From positions 62,001 to 126,000 of the forward strand of contig NZ_VIQT01000024.1 in the NCBI RefSeq assembly GCF_010206195.1: a stretch of 64,000 nucleotides of DNA, given 5' to 3'. The position numbers were made by a program, and so were the translations under genes. The notes below the pieces were generated by a model. That model did no database searches and had not been told where the DNA came from. It saw nothing but the letters and a program-made list of their open reading frames with translations. Positions 42,756-49,825 of the stretch are shown here, piece after piece; within the stretch, counting starts at the first letter, position 1; every line of letters begins with the position of its first letter. Source of the DNA: Anaerotruncus colihominis (GTDB lineage Bacteria; Bacillota; Clostridia; Oscillospirales; Ruminococcaceae).

Positions 42756-42870
42756 TAGTATAAATTATAGTATACTGCAACGACTATACTACTATAAATT
42801 ATAGTAGTTGTCAAGGGAGTATCGTCCACTCTTGACAAAGGCTATAAAATCCAATACTATAATTTATAGT
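42756..42870. promoter_or_regulatory. Three palindromic operators between MATE and PadR genes
   Basis: Variants of ACTATAAATTATAGT occur at about 42757-42775, 42788-42808 (with extended ACT/AGT arms) and 42856-42870. They flank and overlap the divergent promoters (TTGTCA and TTGACA boxes nearby). Such sites would let the PadR protein repress both genes. Confidence 0.72.
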
Positions 42871-42914
42871 GTTTCCATTTAAAATGCGCACTGGAACGGA
42901 GGGGCGTGATCCAC

Positions 42915-43436
42915 ATGGCTACCATTGATTTGATTGTTCTTGGAATGTTAAAAAAAGAGCCGATGAGTGCCTATGATATACAGAAACTGGTGGAATACAG
43001 GAACATCTCTAAATGGGTAAAAATCAGCACTCCATCTATCTATAAAAAGGCAATTCAGTTAGAAGAAAAAGGGCTAATCCGGGGCGAAGTTGTCAAAGAA
43101 GGCAAGATGCCGGAAAAGGCAATTTACTCTCTGACCGAAGCTGGAGAATCTGAATTTGAACGGCTTATGTTTGAAATCTCTTCAAAGCCAATTAACATTT
43201 TCTTGGACTTCAATGCTGTTATTGTGAATCTGGATTCTTTACCGGCCGAAAAGCAGCGAGCGTGCCTTGCAGAGATTCAGGAGAATATTGATACTTTGAA
43301 AGCTTACCTGGAGCAAAACATAAAAGAGAAGGAACACGAACCCAGTATTCCGGCAACAGGTATGGCCGTATTACATCAGCAATATGTATTGGCAGAAGCA
43401 ATCCAGACATGGATCAATTCTTTGACAAAACAATAA
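42915..43436 (+). CDS. PadR-family transcriptional regulator
   Basis: The 173-residue PadR protein (LIVLGMLKKEPMSAYDIQKLVEY, STPSIYKKAIQLEEKGLI, AIYSLTEAGESEFE) has a helical C-terminus. It is a paralogue of the PadR at 40752, sharing the YDIQK-VEY motif. ATG 42915 is chosen (GGAGGGG about 10 bases upstream) over GTG 42906. It is divergent from the MATE exporter it probably controls. Confidence 0.88.
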   Translation: MATIDLIVLGMLKKEPMSAYDIQKLVEYRNISKWVKISTPSIYKKAIQLEEKGLIRGEVVKEGKMPEKAIYSLTEAGESEFERLMFEISSKPINIFLDFNAVIVNLDSLPAEKQRACLAEIQENIDTLKAYLEQNIKEKEHEPSIPATGMAVLHQQYVLAEAIQTWINSLTKQ

Positions 43437-43443
43437 AATTACA

Positions 43444-43493
43444 AAAACAGGTCATCAGATTATAGTAGCATCTACAATCTGATGGCCTGTTTT
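43444..43493 (+). terminator. Terminator of the PadR gene
   Basis: AAAACAGG-CATCAGATT and AATCTGATG-CCTGTTTT form a long hairpin followed by TTTTGTTTT. Confidence 0.75.
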
Positions 43494-43591
43494 CTTTTGT
43501 TTTAATATGAATTATAAAATGTAATTTATACGCATATAGCAACATTTCACGGGCAAAGTATGAAATATACAATGTAAGTGGGTGATGCAAT

Positions 43592-43960
43592 ATGGCGAAC
43601 ATCAAAGATTGCCCCGGTTTTGAAACTTTCGGTGCCGATGTAAAAGCCGCACGGAGCGCAAAGCATCTGTCGCGCAAGACATTGGCGGAGATCATCAACA
43701 TCGACTCCCGGTATCTCGCAAATATCGAGAACGAGGGTACGATCCCCAGCTTGCCGGTTATCATACAGCTTATCAAAGTATGTGGACTTCCCGTGGAACG
43801 GTACTTCAATCCAGAGGTCATGCGGGAGGAAAGCGCACAGCGGCAGCGTATCAGTCACAAACTGAAGCTCTGTCCAGAGCAGTATTTGGCCGTCATCGAA
43901 GGCGCGCTTGACGGGGCGCTGAAAACTGAAAAATCAGCAGATGAAACGGAGGGTGTGTGA
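43592..43960 (+). CDS. XRE-family helix-turn-helix regulator
   Basis: The 122-residue protein has an N-terminal XRE HTH (VKAARSAKHLSRKTLAEIINIDSRYLANIEN) and a C-terminal part without known motif. It lies upstream of the mobilisation region and is the usual position for a transfer regulator in Tn1549-like elements. Confidence 0.82.
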   Translation: MANIKDCPGFETFGADVKAARSAKHLSRKTLAEIINIDSRYLANIENEGTIPSLPVIIQLIKVCGLPVERYFNPEVMREESAQRQRISHKLKLCPEQYLAVIEGALDGALKTEKSADETEGV

Positions 43961-44039
43961 GCATCCTCCGTTTTCGTTTCTCCAGGGCGGCTCTGCTGCC
44001 CTTTTCTTTTTGAAAAATCCAGGATTTTGCGGGCAGATA

Positions 44040-44160
44040 AAGGTGTTTCCGGCATTGTATTTACGGGGGAAGAAGCGTAGAGCAAGCACAGCAAGTGTGG
44101 CCACACTTGCGAATTTTGGCTTTAGGGAGTCCCTTGTCCCTAAACACAAAATTGCTTTTT
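44040..44160 (+). other. Candidate origin of transfer (oriT)
   Basis: The gene-free stretch just upstream of mobC/relaxase holds a perfect 20-bp palindrome GCAAGTGTGG-CCACACTTGC (44091-44110). A second inverted repeat, TTTAGGGA/TCCCTAAA (44121-44144), is followed by ACACAAAATTGC. Inverted repeats next to a nick region directly before the relaxosome genes are typical of MOBP-type oriT sites. The nic position is not assigned. Confidence 0.6.
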
Positions 44161-44203
44161 GGGATACTCCCAAACCCTTATACAGAAAGGACGGTGCCAC
44201 CCT

Positions 44204-44533
44204 ATGGCAAAGCGCAAACGCCCCATCATCCTGCGCTGCCCAGTAACAGCGGAAGAACGCAACCTAATTGAGCAGAAGATGGCCCAGCTCCATACAAAGC
44301 GGATCGGCGCCTACCTACGGAAGATGGCGATCGACGGATACATCATCTATGTGGACACCAGGGACATCAAGGAGATGAACAAGCTCCTGTCCGCCATTGG
44401 CCGGAATATCAACCAAATTGCCAAACGGATCAATGCCGGAGGTCCCACCTATCAGGCTGACATGGAGGAAATCCGGGAAAGGCTGGGTCAGATATGGCAG
44501 TTACAAAGACGCATCCTATTAAGTCAACGCTGA
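44204..44533 (+). CDS. mobC: MobC-like relaxosome accessory protein
   Basis: The 109-residue basic protein has an RHH-like N-terminus (ILRCPVTAEERNLIEQKM) and the conserved SAIGRNINQIAKRIN segment of MobC proteins, which help the relaxase open oriT. ATG 44204 is preceded by AAAGGA about 12 bases away. It overlaps the relaxase start by 40 bases, in another frame, as in other elements of this type. Confidence 0.85.
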   Translation: MAKRKRPIILRCPVTAEERNLIEQKMAQLHTKRIGAYLRKMAIDGYIIYVDTRDIKEMNKLLSAIGRNINQIAKRINAGGPTYQADMEEIRERLGQIWQLQRRILLSQR

Positions 44534-45837
44534 AAGCAGCTATTGACTATATCTGTAATCCCGATAAGACAGATGGAAAATTGCTGGTATCCTCTTTTGG
44601 TTGTGCTGCTGAAACCGCCGACATTGAATTTGAATGGACACGCCGCCATTTCATCGACAAGGGCACACACCTGGGCCGCCACCTGATCCAAGCCTTTGAG
44701 CCTGGGGAGGTCTCCGCCGAGGAAGCCCATGAGATTGGGATGCAGCTGGCAAAAGAAATATTGGGTGGCAAGTACGAGTTTGTACTTACCACCCATATTG
44801 ACAAGGGACATATTCACAACCATCTGATTTTCAATGCGGTCAGCTTTACCGACCACAAACACTACCATTCCAATAAGCGCAGCTATCACGAGATACGCTG
44901 GGTCAGCGACCGGCTGTGCAGAGAACACGGCCTGTCCGTCATCGTCCCCGGCCGGGACAAGGGCAAGAGCTACATTGAGCATCAGGCCGCACAGAACGGC
45001 ACCAGCTACAAGGCAAAGCTGAAAACCACCATCGACCGCCTGATCCCCGTGTCCTCTAGTTTGGAAGATTTGCTTGCCCGGTTGCAGCGGGAAGGATACG
45101 AGATCAAGCGAGGAAAGTATATCTCCGTCAGGGCGCCAGACCAGGAGCGGTTCACCCGGCTCAAAACCCTGGGCGCCGATTACACGGAAGAAGCCGTTGT
45201 CTCTCGCATCGCCGGAGGCTCCAGGCCCTCCAGACAACCCCGGCAGCGTAGCGGGAAGGTCAGTCTGCTCATTGACATTCAGAACAATATCAAGGCCCAG
45301 CAGAGCGCAGGATACCAGCGGTGGGCGACCATTGAGAATCTGAAACGTGCGGCCGCCACTATGAACTTTCTCACCGAACACGGCATCGGCAGCTATGAGG
45401 AATTGGTGGAACGGTGCGACGCCGTTTCCGCCGCCTCCATCCGTACCAGGGAAAGCCTGCGGGATACAGAACAACGGATTGCCGACCTTGCCCTCCTGGG
45501 AAAACAGATTGACACCTACCGCAAGTTGAAACCTGTCTATGACCGCTACAAGGCATCAAAGGATAAGGAAAAATTCCTCCGTGGCTTTGAGAGCGAGATC
45601 ATCTTATTCGAGGCGGCAGCCAGGGAAATCAAGAAGGCTGGACTCACCAAACTTCCTTCAGCCGAAAAACTGAAAGCAGAACTGGACGGACTCTCCGCCC
45701 GCAAAACTGTCCTGCAAGCAGAGCTTCGGAAGGTACAGTATGAAGAAAAGGAGTACGATGCTGTCCGGCAGAACGTAAAGGATATACTTGAAACTGACAA
45801 CTCTAAAATAATGGTGACCAAAGAGTTTTCAATATAA
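44494..45837 (+). CDS. MobA/VirD2-type relaxase
   Basis: The 447-residue relaxase has a conserved N-terminal IDYICNPDKT region and the metal-binding three-His motif in THIDKGHIHNHLIFN (about residues 96-110). An extended C-terminal helical region follows. It nicks oriT and pilots the strand through the T4SS. The very C-terminus after VKDIL turns AT-rich and ends in ETDNSKIMVTKEFSI, unlike the preceding GC-rich sequence; the native 3' end was probably replaced when the AAA-protease cassette inserted. Confidence 0.9.
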   Translation: MAVTKTHPIKSTLKAAIDYICNPDKTDGKLLVSSFGCAAETADIEFEWTRRHFIDKGTHLGRHLIQAFEPGEVSAEEAHEIGMQLAKEILGGKYEFVLTTHIDKGHIHNHLIFNAVSFTDHKHYHSNKRSYHEIRWVSDRLCREHGLSVIVPGRDKGKSYIEHQAAQNGTSYKAKLKTTIDRLIPVSSSLEDLLARLQREGYEIKRGKYISVRAPDQERFTRLKTLGADYTEEAVVSRIAGGSRPSRQPRQRSGKVSLLIDIQNNIKAQQSAGYQRWATIENLKRAAATMNFLTEHGIGSYEELVERCDAVSAASIRTRESLRDTEQRIADLALLGKQIDTYRKLKPVYDRYKASKDKEKFLRGFESEIILFEAAAREIKKAGLTKLPSAEKLKAELDGLSARKTVLQAELRKVQYEEKEYDAVRQNVKDILETDNSKIMVTKEFSI

Positions 45838-45859
45838 CCTTATTCTAATCATTTGATAT

Positions 45860-45944
45860 CAATAACGAAAATCCTCATCTCAATAACAAAATGTATAATT
45901 GCAATAACGAATATATTGACTTCAATAACGGAATGTGGTATTCT
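45860..45944 (+). promoter_or_regulatory. Promoter of AAA-protease operon with four 21-bp-phased repeats
   Basis: CAATAAC(G/A) begins at 45860, 45881, 45902 and 45923, exactly 21 bp apart (two DNA turns). The promoter has -35 TTGACT (45916-45921), a 17-bp spacer and -10 TATTCT (45939-45944). The fourth repeat lies within the spacer and the third just upstream of -35. Same-face phasing suggests cooperative binding of a repressor. Confidence 0.75.
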
Positions 45945-45971
45945 AAATTGTAGATAAGTGAGGTGGTCATC

Positions 45972-47075
45972 ATGTACACAGAAATTGTGAAAATTATTGA
46001 AGGTGGCCTAGTTAATGATAAAGAAAAAGTGATTAACTATGCTGAAGTTTTGGCAAATAATTTGGAGCAGCAGGGAGAGATTTCATTAGCAAAAAAAATA
46101 CGTTCAACACTTAACAAAAAAAGGGGCACACTGACCGCATTAGATAGTTTCTCAACAAGGCCAGTTGATACTGAAAGTAGGATGGATATTGTTGAGGTTA
46201 CAATGCCACAGGTTAGTCCTGAGCAGGTCGTGTTAGATCAATATTCCCGCGCTTCAATCCACAGTTTTGTTGATAGCTATACACATAGAGATATACTGCT
46301 TCAATCCGGCTTGGAAGTTTCAAATACTTTACTTCTTTATGGCCCTCCTGGATGTGGAAAAACAACTGTTGCACAGTATATTGCCAGCGTTACAGGCCTT
46401 CCCTTGGTAACTGCACGGTTAGATGGACTGGTTTCTTCTCTGTTGGGGAGTACGGCTAAAAATATTAGAAAAGTTTTTGATTATGCATCTAAAAGAGAGT
46501 GCATTTTGTTTTTAGATGAGTTTGATGTAATTGCAAAACTACGCGACGATAAAAATGAACTTGGAGAACTCAAACGTGTTGTGAATAGCCTACTTCAAAA
46601 CATTGATGGCTTTAATAACGACAGTATTTTGATTGCTGCAACTAACCATCACGAATTACTTGATCCTGCAATTTGGAGGAGGTTTTCGACCATAGTGGCT
46701 TTGGAAAAGCCACAAAGGGACGAAATAGTACGCTATTTGAATACTCTTCTTGCTAGCAAATCCACCGACTTTATTTCTAATGATAAAAAACTCGAGCGGA
46801 TTGTTGGTGCATTTGAAGGACTTAGCTATTCTGATATAAGGACTATTATTCTCAATGCACTAAAGACTGTTATCTTGTCTGGCCGTGAAAACTTGACTAA
46901 CTGTGATGTTTTAAAGTCAATCTATCTCTATGAAAAACATGCTGTAGAATGCGAAGATGATTTTATTGCATTTTTGCTCAATCATGGAGTTACTCATAAA
47001 GAAGCTAATGAGAGTCTTGGGATTCCTCTTCGCAAAATTCAAACAATTTCCAAGTCATTAGAACGAAAGGAGCCA
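45972..47075 (+). CDS. Classic AAA+ ATPase (Vps4/FtsH-like) of a protease-linked cassette
   Basis: The protein is about 368 residues. After an N-terminal helical part (about 1-105) it has Walker A GPPGCGKTT (about 122-130), Walker B ILFLDEFD, sensor-1/second-region AATNHHEL, and the arginine-finger RRF, followed by the AAA lid (EGLSYSDIRTII). The C-terminal GVTHKEANESLGIPL segment resembles an HTH. It is AT-rich compared with its neighbours. ATG 45972 has AGGTGG 5 bases before it (GTG 45963 is also in frame). It is followed after a few bases by the subtilase gene, so the two are one operon. Confidence 0.88.
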
Positions 47076-47081
47076 TAAGAT

Positions 47082-49427
47082 ATGGATAATGAAAGACTGC
47101 CAATCAAGTTCTTTGCACCACGGGAAATCGATGAGCTCCGTGTCGAAGGGAATCGCAACCAAGAGCCTCCTAGATGGTTGCTTACCGGTCAAGACCTAAT
47201 CGACCGTTCTACACAATTGCTGGATGCATTTCATTCATTTTCGGATATCTTTGAGCAACGGGTATCATCTCCTATTCCATTTGTCTTTGTTGCAAAAATG
47301 TGTGAAGATGCTACTGCCAAATCCAGACGCAAAGACATTATGAATCTTTTTCAAACGGCCGAAAAAAGTAATGTCTTAGGGTTAATAAGTTCTGATGAAC
47401 TTATCGTTAAAGTAGAATCTCCCGCTCAAATGGATGAATTTGGATTTCGTATTGGGGATTATGAGCGAAACAGTTACGCCATTTCCTGTTTAGAAACCTT
47501 CAGACAATTTGAGCCCATTGTTCAGTGGGACGAAGAGAATGAAGCTTATAAAATTAAGTTGATAGACTTTCAGAATTATGAAACAAATATTGCCATGCAA
47601 AGGCTATTTGAGCAGCGATTAACAGAAAAAAGTATTGCATATCAAAAAACTCTTTACACAAGCCAAGTACCAGTCTATAAAATTAAGCAAGCACCAAAGA
47701 TGACGATTGATAATCTAGCAAATGATCCTTCTTTTGAAATGATTTTTTCTATTGAGCCTATGCCGCAGTATACATTGTCTTTGGATTTTGTAGATCATGG
47801 TAATAATGTTTCTCCGGTATACCCTGTAGACGGGCGACGGTACGAAACTTTAGGAATCCTTGACAATGGCATTGCCAGTATTCCTCAGCTTCAGCCGTGG
47901 ATGGAAGGCAAGAGATGGACCGTTTATCCAGAGAATGTTATTTCAAAGACGCACGGCACTTTTGTAGCTGGTGTGGCACTATATGGAGATATTTTTGAGG
48001 AAAAGGATTGGATTGGTCATAATGGAATCAAGCTGTTTGATGCAGCTATCTTTCCAGATCCTGCAAAGGAGAGCTTGGACGAAGATGATTTAATTGCAAA
48101 TATCCAGGAAGCAATTGAAGCAAATCACGAAAAAGTGAAAGTTTGGAATCTCTCTGTTAGCATTACTCGAGAGGTTGACGACAGCAAATTTTCTGATTTT
48201 GCAATGGCTCTGGATGCCCTACAAGAACAATATAACATTTTGATTTGCAAATCTGCCGGCAATTGCCAAAATTTCGCAATGCATCTTCCTAAAGGCCGAA
48301 TCCATGAGGGAGCCGATTCGGTTCTCTCGTTGGTGGTTGGTTCGATGGCACATAAAAAAGGGCAGTTTGATTGTGCAGACATTGATAATCCTTCTCCATT
48401 TACAAGAGTCGGCCCTGGTCCGGAATTTATTATAAAACCAGAAGTAGCACATTATGGTGGGAATGCAGGAACTGATAATCATGGAAAACTGGTAATATCT
48501 GGAGTGAAATCATTTTCTACCAACGGAACGACTATTGAAAATGCAGGTACAAGCTTTTCGACTCCCAGAGTTGCGTCTTTAGCTACAGGGCTTTTTCAAG
48601 AACTCGATGAAAAATTTGATCCCCTGTTAATAAAAGGATTAATAATTCACTCGGCCACTTATTCTCATAATCTTCATATTCCAGAAACTGAGCGGGCCAA
48701 TCAAATTGGTTTTGGTATCCCTCAGAACATTCATAATATTCTCTATAACGATCCTTATGAAGCGACTCTGATTCTTCGAGATACACTAGCTAAAGGCGAG
48801 TATATTGATATTATGGATTTCCCGATGCCTAAATCTTTAATTCAAAATGGATTTTATACTGGACAAATCATCGCAACTCTAGTATACGAACCTATTCTTG
48901 ATCCGTCTCAGGGAATTGAGTATTGTCAGTCAAATATTGATTTAAAGTTCGGCACCTACGATTCCAAAATGGAACGAGATACCCAAAGAAGAGATATTTT
49001 GAATCCTGTTGGACGCCAAGGTTCCCAAAATTTGTTTCGTGAATCGCTTTATAGCAAACGATTGATGAGAGATAACAGTAGTGACTTTGCACTTAGAGAG
49101 CGTTTGTTGATTCAATACGGCGATAAATACTATCCCGTCAAGAAGTATGCCGTCGACTTATCGGAACTTTCTGATGCCAATAAGCAGCACTATATTACAG
49201 ACGGGAAAAAATGGTATCTTACACTAAGAGGACTGTTTCGTGAGCACACAGAGCAACAAGCAAGTTTGGAGCGGAGTATTCCAAAACAAGACCTCTGTCT
49301 CATTATTACAGTCCGAGATCCTAATCGAATCGCCCCAATCTACAATGATGTTACGCAAGGTTTGGATAACTACCATTTCTGGCACAGCAATATTAAGCTT
49401 ACAAACGATGTTACTGTTAATGTTTGA
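47082..49427 (+). CDS. Cytoplasmic subtilisin-like serine protease (S8) paired with AAA ATPase
   Basis: The 781-residue protein has no signal peptide. An N-terminal domain of about 250 residues without known motif precedes the S8 catalytic core. The core has Asp261 in GILDNGI, His291 in KTHGTFVAG, an oxyanion Asn in KSAGNCQNF, and Ser491 in AGTSFSTPRVASLATGL. A C-terminal region of about 230 residues follows. It lies immediately behind the AAA ATPase. Fused or adjacent S8/AAA pairs are recurrent in bacteria and suspected to be conflict or defence systems; the substrate and trigger are unknown. Confidence 0.88.
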   Translation: MDNERLPIKFFAPREIDELRVEGNRNQEPPRWLLTGQDLIDRSTQLLDAFHSFSDIFEQRVSSPIPFVFVAKMCEDATAKSRRKDIMNLFQTAEKSNVLGLISSDELIVKVESPAQMDEFGFRIGDYERNSYAISCLETFRQFEPIVQWDEENEAYKIKLIDFQNYETNIAMQRLFEQRLTEKSIAYQKTLYTSQVPVYKIKQAPKMTIDNLANDPSFEMIFSIEPMPQYTLSLDFVDHGNNVSPVYPVDGRRYETLGILDNGIASIPQLQPWMEGKRWTVYPENVISKTHGTFVAGVALYGDIFEEKDWIGHNGIKLFDAAIFPDPAKESLDEDDLIANIQEAIEANHEKVKVWNLSVSITREVDDSKFSDFAMALDALQEQYNILICKSAGNCQNFAMHLPKGRIHEGADSVLSLVVGSMAHKKGQFDCADIDNPSPFTRVGPGPEFIIKPEVAHYGGNAGTDNHGKLVISGVKSFSTNGTTIENAGTSFSTPRVASLATGLFQELDEKFDPLLIKGLIIHSATYSHNLHIPETERANQIGFGIPQNIHNILYNDPYEATLILRDTLAKGEYIDIMDFPMPKSLIQNGFYTGQIIATLVYEPILDPSQGIEYCQSNIDLKFGTYDSKMERDTQRRDILNPVGRQGSQNLFRESLYSKRLMRDNSSDFALRERLLIQYGDKYYPVKKYAVDLSELSDANKQHYITDGKKWYLTLRGLFREHTEQQASLERSIPKQDLCLIITVRDPNRIAPIYNDVTQGLDNYHFWHSNIKLTNDVTVNV

Positions 49428-49478
49428 TATGAAGCCTTCAGAAAATATGTTAGATATTTAATCGTGCAAAAAGGAAAG

Positions 49479-49520
49479 GAGCGCCACCACCGGACCCACT
49501 TTGATCCGATGGTGGCGCTC
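49479..49520 (+). terminator. Terminator of the AAA-protease operon
   Basis: GAGCGCCACCA and TGGTGGCGCTC form an 11-bp stem followed by CTCATTTTGT. It is GC-rich like ICE-2 DNA, so it may originally have ended the relaxase transcript and mark the right edge of the AT-rich insertion. Confidence 0.7.
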
Positions 49521-49648
49521 TCATTTTGTCTAAATGTGAAAATCCAGCATTTTTTCTATGCAGAAACGCCCTGCCGCCCCACATGGGAAATCATACTGCC
49601 CCTACACGGAAAAGCCGATACAAGCGGTTTTATCACCAATTTTAAACT

Positions 49649-49825
49649 CTAATTCCTGCACTTTTTGGAACGGCGGGAAAGATAGTGCGGACAGGTCAAC
49701 ACCACCGCCCGAAAACTCTGCTTGCATGGGTGGACACAGCCTTTGCAGAGCTTGTTGTATTGGCGCCTGCCGTTCTCGCCCAGGAAGAACGCCCATTCCA
49801 GACGCCATTTCTTGCTCCGGCTCAT
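49649..49825 (-). CDS. Small cysteine-rich ICE protein (58 residues)
   Basis: It starts at ATG 49825 with an ATGA overlap on the stop of the ArdA-fusion gene. Clustered cysteines (CKGCVHPC, then a Cys in LTCPHYL and KKCRN) suggest a zinc-binding fold. The N-terminus is MSRSKKWRLEWAFFLGENG. A longer alternative frame (49602-49832) is probably a shadow. Similar small Cys proteins occur at this place in Tn1549-like elements; the function is unknown. Confidence 0.7.
   Translation of the reverse strand: MSRSKKWRLEWAFFLGENGRRQYNKLCKGCVHPCKQSFRAVVLTCPHYLSRRSKKCRN

Noticed and set aside
45860-45930. Degenerate CRISPR or iteron origin
   Set aside because: Only an 8-bp core is conserved with 21-bp phasing, and it overlaps a good promoter. 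No Rep protein is nearby, so operator repeats are the simpler reading.
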